This document shows positions 42,594 through 51,603 of a DNA stretch of 64,000 nucleotides, in pieces. Within the stretch, counting starts at the first letter, position 1, and each line of letters starts with the position of its first letter. The position numbers and the translations under genes were made by a program. Under the pieces are notes generated by a model. It did not search any database. It was given only the letters and a program-made list of their open reading frames with translations, and was not told the origin of the DNA. The DNA is from an uncultured bacterium. GTDB taxonomy: Bacteria > Desulfobacterota > Desulfovibrionia > Desulfovibrionales > Desulfovibrionaceae. The stretch is taken from the NCBI GenBank assembly GCA_905214305.1, contig CAJMLK010000010.1, forward strand, positions 4,606 to 68,605. The letters run 5' to 3'.

Positions 42594-43439
42594 ATGCCAA
42601 CACCCATACTGCACAAGGAAAGCCTGATCCCGGGCAAAACCAGCAAGTTGGTGCTTGAAGCGCCGCAAATTGCCCGCAAGGCCCGGCCCGGCCACTTTGT
42701 CATGCTGCGTATGACCCCCACGGGCGAACGCATTCCCCTGACCATTGCAGATACCGATGCCGAAAAAGGCACCATTACCATCGTGTATCTCGTCATGGGC
42801 AAAAGCACCGCCATTCTCGAAGAACTTGACGCCGGTGACTCCATTCTTGATGTCTGCGGCCCCCTGGGACACCCCACGCACATTGAAAAGAAAGGCACGG
42901 TCATCTGTGTGGGCGGCGGCACGGGCATTGCCGCCATGCACCACATCGCCAAGGGCCATGCGCGTGCCGGCAACAAGGTGGTGGGCATCATCGGCGCACG
43001 CAGCAAGGATCTGCTGCTTTTCGAAAAGGAACTGAAACTTTTTGTGGATGAACTGCTCATCTCCACCGATGACGGCAGCTACGGCCACAAGGGCCTTGTG
43101 ACCGACCTTCTGCGCGACCGGCTCGAAAAAGACAAGACCGTCTTTGAAGTGGTGGCCGTCGGCCCTGTGCCGATGATGGCCGCCGTGGCAGAAACCACGC
43201 GCGCCTTTGGGGTAAAAACCACGGTCAGCCTCAACCCCATCATGGTTGACGGCATCGGCATGTGCGGCGCCTGCCGCGTGAGCGTTGGCGGCAAAACCAA
43301 GTTTGCCTGTGTGGACGGCCCCGAATTTGACGGGCATGAAGTGGACTTTCCCGAGCTGCGCCGCCGTCTGGCTGCCTACCGCGAACAGGAAAAAGTCTCC
43401 ATCGACGATTACCAGCTGAGGATTGCTCATGGAAACTAA
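42594..43439 (+). CDS. nfnA: NADH-dependent ferredoxin:NADP+ oxidoreductase, subunit A
   Basis: 281 residues, ferredoxin-NADP reductase fold: FAD region (HFVMLRMTPTGERIPLTIAD), NAD-binding GGGTGIAAMHHIAKG, and a C-terminal 2Fe-2S loop in GMCGACRVSVGGKTKFACVD. With NfnB it forms the electron-bifurcating NfnAB complex (earlier called sulfide dehydrogenase) balancing NADH, NADPH and reduced ferredoxin; cytoplasmic. GAGGAG seven bases before ATG 42594. It overlaps nfnB by 11 bases. Confidence 0.95.
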   Translation: MPTPILHKESLIPGKTSKLVLEAPQIARKARPGHFVMLRMTPTGERIPLTIADTDAEKGTITIVYLVMGKSTAILEELDAGDSILDVCGPLGHPTHIEKKGTVICVGGGTGIAAMHHIAKGHARAGNKVVGIIGARSKDLLLFEKELKLFVDELLISTDDGSYGHKGLVTDLLRDRLEKDKTVFEVVAVGPVPMMAAVAETTRAFGVKTTVSLNPIMVDGIGMCGACRVSVGGKTKFACVDGPEFDGHEVDFPELRRRLAAYREQEKVSIDDYQLRIAHGN

Positions 43440-44850
43440 GCCCTCCAAAAGAAAACCTGTTGCTCCCAGGGTGGACATGCCCTGCCAGCCCGCCGAGGCG
43501 CGTCGCGCCAACTTTGATGAAGTGGCCCTGGGCTACACCAGAGAAATGGCGATTGAAGAGGCCCAGCGCTGCCTGCAGTGCAAAAAGCCCCTCTGCGTCA
43601 GCGGCTGCCCAGTGGAAGTGCCCATTCGCGACTTTATCCGTGAGGTGGCCCTGGGCAATATGGATGCGGCCTATCGCATCATCAAGAGCACCAACAGCCT
43701 GCCCGCCGTATGCGGCCGCGTTTGCCCGCAGGAACATCAGTGCGAGGGCAAGTGCGTTCTCAAGGCCAAGGGCCAGCCTGTAGCCATCGGCCGCCTCGAG
43801 CGTTTTGTGGCCGACACCTACATTGCCACCACGGCCTGTGAGCAGGTTACCGGCACAAACGCCTGCGCGTTGCCCAGAGGCGACCTCAGGGTGGCCTGCA
43901 TCGGCTCGGGCCCTTCATCCCTCACCTGTGCGGGCGTCTGCGCTGCCGCAGGCATCAAGGTGGATGTGTACGAAGCCCTGCACGAAGCGGGCGGGGTGCT
44001 CATTTACGGAATCCCGGCCTTCCGTCTGCCCAAGAATGTGGTTGCCACCGAAATTGACGGGCTGCGCCAGTCCGGCGTGGATTTTCACCTCAACGCCGTG
44101 GGCGGCCGCACGGTGGACGTGGACGAACTGCTGGAAAGCCACCATGCCGTTTTTATCGGCGTGGGCGCGGGCCTGCCTGTTTTCCTCGGCGTGCCGGGCG
44201 AAAACCTGGTGGGCGTGTTTTCGGCCAATGAATACCTGACCCGCGTGAACCTCGGCCGGGCCTATGATTTCCCCGGTCAGGACACTCCGGCCTTTCCCGG
44301 CAAGAATGTCACCGTCTTCGGCGCGGGCAACGTGGCCATGGACGCGGCACGCACCGCCCTGCGCATGGGTGCGGAAAGCGTGCACATCGTCTACCGTCGC
44401 ACCAGAGACGAAATGCCCGCCCGCCTTGAAGAACTGGAACATGCCGAGGAAGAGGGCGTGCAGTTTGCCATGCTTTCCGCTCCGGTGTGCTTTAACGGCG
44501 ACAAGGAAATGCGCCTCACCTCCGTTACACTGCAAAAAATGGAACTGGGCGAAGCTGACGCCTCCGGCCGCCGCCGCCCTGTCGCCATTGAAGGCGACGT
44601 GTACGACCTGCCCACGGATCTCGCCATTGTGGCTCTGGGCACGCGCTCCAACCCCATCCTTCTGGAAGCCACCCCCAAGCTCAAGCTCAATAAATGGGGC
44701 TACATCGAGGCCGATGAAGAAACGGGCGAAACATCCATACCCAACGTCTTTGCCGGTGGTGACATCGTCACCGGCGCGGCCACCGTCATCCTTGCCATGG
44801 GCGCGGGACGCAAGGCCGGACAGGAAATAGTGAAGCGCCTCATCAAGTAG
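43429..44850 (+). CDS. nfnB: NADH-dependent ferredoxin:NADP+ oxidoreductase, subunit B
   Basis: 473 residues related to the small subunit of glutamate synthase. N-terminal Cys clusters for two 4Fe-4S (CLQCKKPLCVSGCP and CGRVCPQEHQCEGKC), then FAD (ACIGSGPSSLTCAG, EAGGVLIYGIPAFRLPK) and NADPH (VFGAGNVAMDAARTALRMGA) sites, ending GGDIVTGAATVILAMGAGRKA. It carries the bifurcating FAD. Start ATG 43429 with GAGG seven bases before. Genuine glutamate synthase role is unlikely because nfnA is directly paired. Confidence 0.95.
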   Translation: METKPSKRKPVAPRVDMPCQPAEARRANFDEVALGYTREMAIEEAQRCLQCKKPLCVSGCPVEVPIRDFIREVALGNMDAAYRIIKSTNSLPAVCGRVCPQEHQCEGKCVLKAKGQPVAIGRLERFVADTYIATTACEQVTGTNACALPRGDLRVACIGSGPSSLTCAGVCAAAGIKVDVYEALHEAGGVLIYGIPAFRLPKNVVATEIDGLRQSGVDFHLNAVGGRTVDVDELLESHHAVFIGVGAGLPVFLGVPGENLVGVFSANEYLTRVNLGRAYDFPGQDTPAFPGKNVTVFGAGNVAMDAARTALRMGAESVHIVYRRTRDEMPARLEELEHAEEEGVQFAMLSAPVCFNGDKEMRLTSVTLQKMELGEADASGRRRPVAIEGDVYDLPTDLAIVALGTRSNPILLEATPKLKLNKWGYIEADEETGETSIPNVFAGGDIVTGAATVILAMGAGRKAGQEIVKRLIK

Positions 44851-44875
44851 ACAGGGGCACTGCCTCGGATATACG

Positions 44876-44952
44876 CGGGGAGAAAGCTTCCGCTGTCAGC
44901 ATACGCGCCACCGGGTTGCGGCAGGACAGGGAAAAGCTTTCTCCCCGTTTTT
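44876..44952 (+). terminator. intrinsic terminator of nfnAB
   Basis: Long hairpin: CGGGGAGAAAGCTT (44876-44889) with AAGCTTTCTCCCCG (44934-44947), then TTTTT. Confidence 0.85.
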
Positions 44953-45119
44953 GCGTTCTTTCCGTTTTTTCCCCGTGCGGCACGCAAAGCGGACTCCCAC
45001 GGCGCAGCCAGCCGCCACATCTTGCCAGCCGGGGCGTTCAGGGTCATACTGATCACATGACAGCAACCCTCCCCGCCAATGGGGCCGGAACAATATCGGA
45101 GCATTCAGGAACACCCGCC

Positions 45120-45947
45120 ATGATTCTTGCAGACCTGCACACCCATACAAAATACTCGCACGGCGGCAACAGCCCGGCTGAAATGCACGCGGCGGCAGAG
45201 GCCCGGGGCATTGAACTTATCGGCTTTACCGAACACTCCCCACGGCCCACGGGCTTTGACTACACGCACGAATACCGCGACAGGCTCACCCGCCACCTGC
45301 CCGACTACGCCCGCGAGGTGCTGGCCCTCAAGGCGGCCAATGCAAACGGTCCCTGCCGGGTACTTTTCGGCATGGAAATGGACTGGCTGGAAGGACAGGC
45401 AGACTTTACCCGCGCCTCCAGCACCGCCTATGACTTTGACTATCTGCTTGGCAGCGTCCACTTTATCGGGCGATGGGGTTTTGACGACGGCTCGGACCCG
45501 TGGAAGGCCATGTCACAGGAAGAGTGCGAAATACAGTATACGCGCTATTTTGAAGCATGGGAGACCATGCTGGCCTCCGGGATGTTCCAGATAGCGGCCC
45601 ACCCTGACCTTATCAAGATTTTTTCCGTAGAGCAGTTTCACGTCTGGCTCAACAGGCCGCAAAGCCGGGAACTTGTGCGCAGGGGGCTGACCGCCCTGCG
45701 CAAATCTGGTATGAGTATGGAAATCTCTTCCGCAGGCATACGCAAGGCATGCCGCGAAATCTATCCCGCGCCGCCCATCATGGTCATGGCTGCGGAAATG
45801 GAGCTGCCCATCAGCTTCGCCTCGGACGCTCACGTTACCGACGACGTGGGCTACGGCTTCGCCCGCCTTGCCTCATACGCCAGCGCCTTTGGCTTCAGAG
45901 AATACACGGTATTTGACCGTGGGCGGCGCAGCGTCCACCTCTTTTAA
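45120..45947 (+). CDS. PHP-family histidinol-phosphatase-like phosphoesterase
   Basis: 275 residues. ADLHTHTKYSHGG is the first PHP metal motif; GFTEHSPRP, GMEMDW, LGSVHFI, AAHPDLIKI and SDAHV supply the other metal ligands of a trinuclear site. It matches histidinol-phosphatase of the HisK/HisJ type, which would do the penultimate step of histidine synthesis. Start: ATG 45120 with AGGA nine bases upstream; an ATG at 45057 would add 21 residues but lacks a ribosome site. It is monocistronic. Confidence 0.85.
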   Translation: MILADLHTHTKYSHGGNSPAEMHAAAEARGIELIGFTEHSPRPTGFDYTHEYRDRLTRHLPDYAREVLALKAANANGPCRVLFGMEMDWLEGQADFTRASSTAYDFDYLLGSVHFIGRWGFDDGSDPWKAMSQEECEIQYTRYFEAWETMLASGMFQIAAHPDLIKIFSVEQFHVWLNRPQSRELVRRGLTALRKSGMSMEISSAGIRKACREIYPAPPIMVMAAEMELPISFASDAHVTDDVGYGFARLASYASAFGFREYTVFDRGRRSVHLF

Positions 45948-46054
45948 CGCCTGACGGATCCGGTGTGCGCAGCCTTTGCAGTCTTGCGGCATGAAACTGC
46001 AGGCAACGGCGCGCCCGGACTGTATACAGTGAAGGGCGGCAGCAGGAATACTCC

Positions 46055-47557
46055 ATGTCAGAAATCCTTGTGACCATCGAAGATCTGAGCCTTTTTCTGC
46101 CCGGCGAAACCGACCGGCGCTTTGTGCTGCATCACATCAACTGGCAGCTGGAGCGCGGCCGTCACTGTGCCCTGCTGGGGGCCAACGGCTCGGGCAAGTC
46201 CACCCTGCTGCGCCTGCTGCGCGGCGAACTGTGGCCCGCCAGAGGCCATATCTGGTGGCATACGCCCGAAGGGCGCGAAGAGTCCCCTCTGGCCGGACGG
46301 TCCATGACAGCTCTGGTATCCCCGGCACAGCAGGAAAACTACCAGCGTCAGGCGTGGGACCTTACCGGACTTGATATTCTGCTCACCGGCTTTGAAGACA
46401 CGCCTCTGGTTTACAGCGACGGCGGCAGTCAGGCCCAGGCCCGCAAGGACGCTGCGATGGGCATGGCCGCCCGCCTTGAGGCCGAGGGGCTGCTTGACAG
46501 AACCATGCCCACCCTTTCTCAGGGGCAGCTGCGCCTGCTGCTTCTGGGGCGGGCGCTGCTGCGCGCGCCCTCACTGCTGCTGCTGGACGAATGCGCCGAC
46601 GGTCTGGACGCCCGCCACCGTCGGATATTCTTTGACGTGCTTGAAGAATGCTCGCTGCGCAGCACCATCATCATGACTGCCCACCGCCCCGGCCAGATCC
46701 CCGACTGGTGCGCCGAGCGGCGCTACGTGAACCGGGGCCGCCTGTACGCTGTGCCGCCGGGAGAAACCGGGGACCAGCCTGCCGGCGGGGCCGATACGGT
46801 CACGGCGGCAGCGGAACAGACATCCGCACGACTGGCGGGCAGGGACGGGCCGGTTCCTCCCCTGCTTGATCTGGAAAATGTCACTGTTTTTATCGACAGA
46901 CAGGAAGTGCTGCGCCATATCGACTGGAGCATGCATCAGGGTGAGCACTGGCGCATCAGCGGAGCCAACGGGTCGGGCAAGTCCACCCTGCTGCGCCTGC
47001 TGGCCGGGGACGAGTTTGCTGCCGCAGGGGGTCGGCTGGAACGCTGGCTGCCACGGCAGGGCGGTGCGGTGCATACCCTTGCTGAGGTACGCAAGGGTAT
47101 TCGTCTGGTTTCCGACCTGTCACAGGCCCTGTACGGCTATTCCCTCACGGCGCATGACATGGTGTGTACAGGCTTTGACAACAGCATTGGCGTATACCGC
47201 AAGTTCAGTGCTGCCGAAAAAGCCGAGGCCCTGCGCCGCATGGAAGAAATGTTCCCCGAGGAAAGCCCGCAAGGCGTTGCGCATATGGGCCGCCTGTCCA
47301 TCCGCCGCCTGTCCACCGGGCAATTGCGCCGCCTTTTTCTGGCGCGCGCTCTGGTGGGCGAACCGGACATTCTGCTGCTGGACGAACCGTGTTCGGGGCT
47401 GGACGCCGCAAGCCGCGCCCGCTACCTCGGCCTGCTGGACCTGCTGGCGGCACGGGGGCTGCACATGGTTTTCGTTTCGCATCATGGCGAGGATGCCCCC
47501 CTGTGCATCAACCGCGAGGCCCATATGGAAGACGGGCAATTGCGCGTGGTGGTGTAG
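46055..47557 (+). CDS. Double ABC ATPase (ModF-like)
   Basis: 500 residues with two ABC cassettes: first Walker A LLGANGSGKSTLLRLL and signature LSQGQLRLLLLGRALL, second ISGANGSGKSTLLRLL and signature LSTGQLRRLFLARALV, with LLLDEC and LLLDEP Walker B. No membrane segment. ModF/PhrA-like proteins have this layout and are associated with molybdenum, but membership in another double-ABC family is possible; no transporter gene is near. A ribosome site AGGAA lies upstream. Confidence 0.82.
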   Translation: MSEILVTIEDLSLFLPGETDRRFVLHHINWQLERGRHCALLGANGSGKSTLLRLLRGELWPARGHIWWHTPEGREESPLAGRSMTALVSPAQQENYQRQAWDLTGLDILLTGFEDTPLVYSDGGSQAQARKDAAMGMAARLEAEGLLDRTMPTLSQGQLRLLLLGRALLRAPSLLLLDECADGLDARHRRIFFDVLEECSLRSTIIMTAHRPGQIPDWCAERRYVNRGRLYAVPPGETGDQPAGGADTVTAAAEQTSARLAGRDGPVPPLLDLENVTVFIDRQEVLRHIDWSMHQGEHWRISGANGSGKSTLLRLLAGDEFAAAGGRLERWLPRQGGAVHTLAEVRKGIRLVSDLSQALYGYSLTAHDMVCTGFDNSIGVYRKFSAAEKAEALRRMEEMFPEESPQGVAHMGRLSIRRLSTGQLRRLFLARALVGEPDILLLDEPCSGLDAASRARYLGLLDLLAARGLHMVFVSHHGEDAPLCINREAHMEDGQLRVVV

Positions 47558-47619
47558 GCAGGCTGCGGGCTAAAACAGATATCGCGTGAAAGACTTTGCG
47601 GGGGCGGCCCCTTTCAACC

Positions 47620-47769
47620 TAGAGCAGATTAACTTTGAGAATATACATTCTCAAAGTTTAAGGCACGCTCACTTCGGCGTTTAACCGCGCAGATAAACTG
47701 CGCTTACGCCTCCGTAGCGAACGTCTGCTCACGCAGACGCCAGAGCAATTTCAAAGTGAAATTGCTCTA
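47620..47769. repeat. TAGAGC-element, type copy (copy 11), fused to the dedA stop codon
   Basis: 150 bp with perfect terminal inverted repeats TAGAGCA (47620-47626) and TGCTCTA (47763-47769). Four hairpins: AACTTTGAGAAT/ATTCTCAAAGTT (loop ATAC, 47631-47658), GCGCAG/CTGCGC (47687-47703), CGTCTGC/GCAGACG (47722-47739) and AGAGCAATTTCA/TGAAATTGCTCT with AAG loop (47742-47768). The last three bases are the minus-strand TAG of the DedA gene. Confidence 0.92.
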
Positions 47770-48402
47770 CTTGCCCAGCCGGGCGCGCAGCACTTCAATA
47801 ACAACCGGCAGCACGGAAACAATAACAATGCCGTAAACAATGATGCTGAAGTTCTGGCGCACCCACTCAAGGTTGCCCAGAAAAAACCCTGCGGAAACAA
47901 GGCTGCCGACCCACAGAATGCACCCGGTCACGTTAAAGAAAAAGAACGTGCGGGGATGCATGAGGGCAATACCCGCCACAAAAGGCGCAAACGTGCGCAC
48001 AATGGGTACAAAACGCGCCAGCACAATGGCCTTGCCGCCGTGGCGCTCGTAAAAATGGTGGGCCTTGAGCAGATGCTCTTTTTTGATGAAGCGACTGTCG
48101 CGCGAAAAAATTGCCGGGCCCACATGGCGGCCGATGCAGTAATTGACCGCATCTCCCAGAATGCCCGCCGCCAGCAGCACCAGCACCACCTCGCCATAGC
48201 CCATCAGCCCCGCCCCGGCCACCACGCCGGAAGCGAACAGCAGGGAGTCGCCCGGCAGAAACGGCGTGACCACAAGCCCTGTTTCGCAAAAAACAATAAT
48301 GAACAGTATGGCATAAATCCAAAGACCGTACTGCTCCACAAGTTCAAAAAGATGCACGTCGATGTGCAGCACAAAGTCAATAAAATAGCTTACCATATCC
48401 AT
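47767..48402 (-). CDS. DedA-family membrane protein
   Basis: 211 residues, five or so membrane helices. Typical DedA sequence: ETGLVVTPFLPGDSLLFASGVVAG, GDAVNYCIGRHVGPAIF, and FVPIVRTFAPFVAGIALM with the conserved Arg and Pro. DedA proteins are linked to lipid carrier recycling (undecaprenyl phosphate or phospholipid flipping) and pH or drug tolerance. AGGAG lies 11 bases before ATG 48402; ATG 48396 is also possible. The TAG stop is formed by the end of a repeat copy. Confidence 0.92.
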   Translation of the reverse strand: MDMVSYFIDFVLHIDVHLFELVEQYGLWIYAILFIIVFCETGLVVTPFLPGDSLLFASGVVAGAGLMGYGEVVLVLLAAGILGDAVNYCIGRHVGPAIFSRDSRFIKKEHLLKAHHFYERHGGKAIVLARFVPIVRTFAPFVAGIALMHPRTFFFFNVTGCILWVGSLVSAGFFLGNLEWVRQNFSIIVYGIVIVSVLPVVIEVLRARLGK

Positions 48403-48491
48403 ACGTTCGTATGCTCCTGGCCCGTTTTGTGGCGAAGTGGAACCGCCCGAACGCCCTTGTACCCCAAGCCTGCTTGTGGCACAACACGGGC

Positions 48492-49616
48492 ATGCGACAG
48501 AAATTTTCCGCACTCCTGGTCCTTTGCCTCGGCATGCTCCTGTTCTCCCTTTCCGATGCCCGCGCCGATTTCTACAATGTGGGCTTTCGCACGCTTGGGC
48601 AGTGGGATGCCGAAAACGGTCTTCGTCTGGACGTAAATATCTGGTATCCCTCGGTGCGCCCCGCGCGCGATATCCAGTACGGCCCCTGGGAAATTTCAGC
48701 CGCCCGCGGGGGCAAGCCCGTGGATGGGCGTTTTCCGCTTATTCTGCTTTCGCACGACACCGCCGGATCACGCTTTTCCTACCATGACACGGCCGCGTGG
48801 CTGGCCGCCTGCGGCTTTGTGGTGGCGGCTCCCACCCATCCCGGCGACAATATGAACAATATGGACCAACTGCTCACCTGGGAGCAGCTTGAAAGCCGCG
48901 TACGAGAACTTTCGGGCCTTGTTTCCTTTTTGCTCAATGATGTGGAAACCGAACCCAGCATTGACCATGACCGTATCGGCGTTCTGGGTTTTGGCGCAGG
49001 CGGCACGGCGGCGCTGCTGCTGGGCGGCGCGCTTCCCGACTGTGAAGGCTGGAAAGACTATTGCGCGCAGGCCGGCAAGCACGACATGTACTGCAATGTC
49101 TGGGCGCAAAACCGCATGGACGGCCTGTGCCGCAGCCTGCCCCTCACCAGAAGCCCCGCGGACACGCGCATCAAGGCTGTGGCTGCCGTTGCCCCCGGTT
49201 TTGGCATGCTCTTCGGACGGGAATCTTTCCGCTGGTTCTATCCGCCTCTGCTGCTTGTGGCGGCTGCCGGAGACAACCTGAACAAGGTTGCCCTGCATGC
49301 CCGCAAAATTTACGAATGTACCGGAAAAAAAGCCCGCTGGCTGGTGCTGGACAAGGCTGATGCCGGTGCGCTCATGGCCCCCTGCCCGCCCTCACTGGCT
49401 GAGGAACTGCCCGAGCTCTGTCGCTCGGTGAGCGAGGAAGACAGAAAAGCCGTGCATAAGAACATGTTCGCCGCGTTGAGCGACTTTTTTCTGCATTATC
49501 TCGGCAGTGGTAAAAACCTGCCCCATATACCAGCGCCGCCGGACCTCAGTCCGCCTCTGCCTCCAAAGCAGGAACCAGCCTCGGCCCCGGCGCAGCCGTC
49601 AAAACGCAAGCGGTAG
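48492..49616 (+). CDS. Exported alpha/beta-hydrolase-fold protein lacking the serine nucleophile
   Basis: 374 residues. Signal peptide MRQKFSALLVLCLGMLLFSL, then a dienelactone-hydrolase/PAF-acetylhydrolase-like fold: IWYPSVRP, FPLILLSHDTAGSRFSYHDTA, VVAAPTHPGDN and IGVLGFGAGGTAALLLGG. At the nucleophile elbow (normally GxSxGG) it reads GFGAGG, so Gly replaces Ser. A later Cys-rich segment (DCEGWKDYC, MYCNVW, LCRSL) may form disulfides. It is perhaps a binding protein derived from an esterase. It ends in a Pro/Lys-rich tail. Start 48492 is the signal peptide Met; the ribosome site is weak. Confidence 0.78.
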   Translation: MRQKFSALLVLCLGMLLFSLSDARADFYNVGFRTLGQWDAENGLRLDVNIWYPSVRPARDIQYGPWEISAARGGKPVDGRFPLILLSHDTAGSRFSYHDTAAWLAACGFVVAAPTHPGDNMNNMDQLLTWEQLESRVRELSGLVSFLLNDVETEPSIDHDRIGVLGFGAGGTAALLLGGALPDCEGWKDYCAQAGKHDMYCNVWAQNRMDGLCRSLPLTRSPADTRIKAVAAVAPGFGMLFGRESFRWFYPPLLLVAAAGDNLNKVALHARKIYECTGKKARWLVLDKADAGALMAPCPPSLAEELPELCRSVSEEDRKAVHKNMFAALSDFFLHYLGSGKNLPHIPAPPDLSPPLPPKQEPASAPAQPSKRKR

Positions 49617-49914
49617 CAATATCAGGCCTTTTTATCAACGGGCCATGTTCATACAGCCCATATCCTTGACAATTGTGCCGCCCCTTACTAAAGCTCTTTA
49701 AAGTGCGCTTGTTTTGCTGCCACACATTCATGACTGGTAAAATTATCAACTTGACTGTTTGGCCGTAACTAACGTTGCGGCAGGCGTTAAACAGGCGGAC
49801 AGCGTTTTGCTTTGCTGCTGCCCCGGCATACGGGCAAGCGCTGTCATCATTTGTTTTTTTGCGCGAAACGGCCCTGGTTGCGTAGCGGCGCAACTTTTTC
49901 AGAGCAATGGAAAT
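49617..49914. other. 298-bp gap, AT-rich, no gene
   Basis: Contains TTGACT near 49752 that could be a -35, but no well-spaced -10. No repeat copy or conserved frame seen. Confidence 0.4.
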
Positions 49915-50499
49915 ATGAACGGCATGAAGATACTGCCCCTTTGTATTCTGTGCCTCGTGCTTGCGGCAGTCGGGTCAGCCCCGTATGCCGCACAAACGAC
50001 GACAGCCCCCCAAAATGCAGCCGAGGTTGAAAACGCCTGGGTTGTCATGCCAGCAGGGGCCAGATCTGCATTTATGGGCATTCATGGCGGCACAATGCCT
50101 GTCAGTCTGCTTGTCTATGGAGACGGCTCATCGCTGGTGACCTTTGTGGGCCGCACAGGCAACGATTTTCTTGATATGCTGCGACGCACCGACCTGCCAG
50201 TGCCAAGCCTGCTCAATGCCACGGCGCATAACGGAACCAGCGGCGGCGTGCTGCCCTCGGGCAAGTCCGGCGTACTTACGGCAGGCAACCCCAACAGCAG
50301 CATACCCGTCTTTAATGTTACAGGAGAAAGACTATCCCACATGGACATGGCCCCGGGGCAATTGCAGCCCTTCGGTCTGTCGGACAAGCCTTTATCCATT
50401 GAGGGGGAGGTCAGCAGGCCGACCCACCTTTCTCCCGCCAAGCAGTACAGGCTGTTTTTTCAGCCCCAGTACCTGCAGCCCCGCCGTCCTGTACGCTGA
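49915..50499 (+). CDS. Exported protein of unknown function
   Basis: 194 residues with a signal peptide (MKILPLCILCLVLAAVGSA). The mature part starts around AENAWVVMPAG and contains strand-rich sequence (IHGGTMPVSLLVYGDGSSLVT) and a small Gly/Ser-rich loop. The N-terminal 50 residues of the longer open frame are not conserved-looking; I chose ATG 49915. I do not recognise the family. It could be a periplasmic accessory protein related to conjugative TrbG/TraK-type folds, but this is only an impression. Confidence 0.6.
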   Translation: MNGMKILPLCILCLVLAAVGSAPYAAQTTTAPQNAAEVENAWVVMPAGARSAFMGIHGGTMPVSLLVYGDGSSLVTFVGRTGNDFLDMLRRTDLPVPSLLNATAHNGTSGGVLPSGKSGVLTAGNPNSSIPVFNVTGERLSHMDMAPGQLQPFGLSDKPLSIEGEVSRPTHLSPAKQYRLFFQPQYLQPRRPVR

Positions 50500-50670
50500 C
50501 GGCAATCACGCGCCCACGAACCCTTGCCGGCTTTGTAGCCATTCCTTTTTTTCTTTCTTTCCTTTCCGTCGTGGGAATTATGGAGCAGAATATGCACCTT
50601 TATAGAATAATTTGTAATTTATAGATATTACGCTAAATCAATCCAGAATAACCAGCCAGAGGAGCCGACT

Positions 50671-51075
50671 ATGTCACTTTCCAGTCATCAAAAGGCAATG
50701 GAAAGATTGTATACAGCCAGTGTATCACACGCCGCGTCCCGGCCTGCGCAAAAACTTTTTTCACAGGGTCTGAAGCACCTTTTGGAGAATTGCCCGGCCT
50801 TTGACGCGTGCGTAGATGAAGACAATCCCTTTTACCAGGAGTTTGTCCTACAACTGCAAACCAGCGTCTGCCTGGAAGAAGATTGCCTGAGCCTTTTCGA
50901 GTGCCTGGCAATCTTCTTTCGTTTGCGTCATATGGCCGCCAGCGGGGTTCCGCTCACCGACATCGAGCGCAAGGTTCTGCACTATTTTGAAACCTGCGGA
51001 GAATGGCAACCTCATGATGCCACCATTGTCAGCCTTTGGTACTGGTGGCGCATTCCCTTGCAGGCCACCCACTAG
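50671..51075 (+). CDS. Hypothetical helical protein
   Basis: 134 residues, soluble and predicted all-helical (AMERLYTASVSHAASRPAQ, FECLAIFFRLRHMAASG). Has several Cys (CPAFDAC, CLEEDCLSLFEC), perhaps redox or metal related. AGAGGAG precedes ATG, and an AT-rich promoter-like segment is upstream (50580-50640). A strong terminator follows at 51336-51374. No family recognised. Confidence 0.65.
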   Translation: MSLSSHQKAMERLYTASVSHAASRPAQKLFSQGLKHLLENCPAFDACVDEDNPFYQEFVLQLQTSVCLEEDCLSLFECLAIFFRLRHMAASGVPLTDIERKVLHYFETCGEWQPHDATIVSLWYWWRIPLQATH

Positions 51076-51335
51076 AATCGTGTAAATCAGGACCGCTGCC
51101 AATGGGTACAAAAATATCCAGTACGTGCTTTTTCCATTGCCCGGCAACTATTGAAGCGGCCCAAGCTGCGGACAGTCCGCAAACTTCAGAGTACCTTCGA
51201 ATGGCTCTTTTCCACGGATATTTCCTGTTCCCCGGCGTCGGCAGCCTTTTTCCGTAAGGGAATTCATCCCATACGACCTGCGCCGGAATCCGACAGTTTT
51301 TTGAGTCCATATCCGATTGTCACTACACCAAAAAC

Positions 51336-51374
51336 CGGGGCGCCGCTTGTTTGTACAAGCGGCGCCCCGTTTTT
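51336..51374 (+). terminator. intrinsic terminator
   Basis: Perfect 15-bp stem CGGGGCGCCGCTTGT with its complement (51355-51369), loop TTGT, then TTTTT. It closes the transcript of the 134-residue protein. Confidence 0.93.
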
Positions 51375-51387
51375 ACGTGTCCTGTCA

Positions 51388-51598
51388 AGGCAGCTTCACT
51401 TTGAAATTGCTCTGGCGGCTGCGTGAGCAGTCACCCGCCGCAAAGGTGCAAGCGCAGCTTCAGCTGAAGACAGCAGAGCTATTTGCCTGCGCGGTCAAGC
51501 ATCGAAGCGATGCGTGCCTTAAGCTTTGAGAAAGTGCATTCTCAAAGCCCTCTGCATCTGGAGCACTTAACTCGGTTCATTCGTTAACTGCTCCAGGG
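51388..51598. repeat. TAGAGC-element, medium form (copy 12)
   Basis: About 211 bp, reversed relative to the copy at 47620: it starts CAGCTTCACTTTGAAATTGC, then GGCGGCTGCGTGAGCAG, GCAAGCGCAGC, TTGAGAAAGTGCATTCTCAA, and it has an additional end hairpin CTGGAGCA...TGCTCCAG. It begins about 6-8 bp past the stop of the lactate gene on the minus strand. Confidence 0.85.
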
Positions 51599-51603
51599 CA
51601 AGC

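Noticed and set aside
3613..51598. Repeats considered as a CRISPR array
   Set aside because: Copies are dispersed singly between genes, in both orientations, without regular spacers or cas genes.
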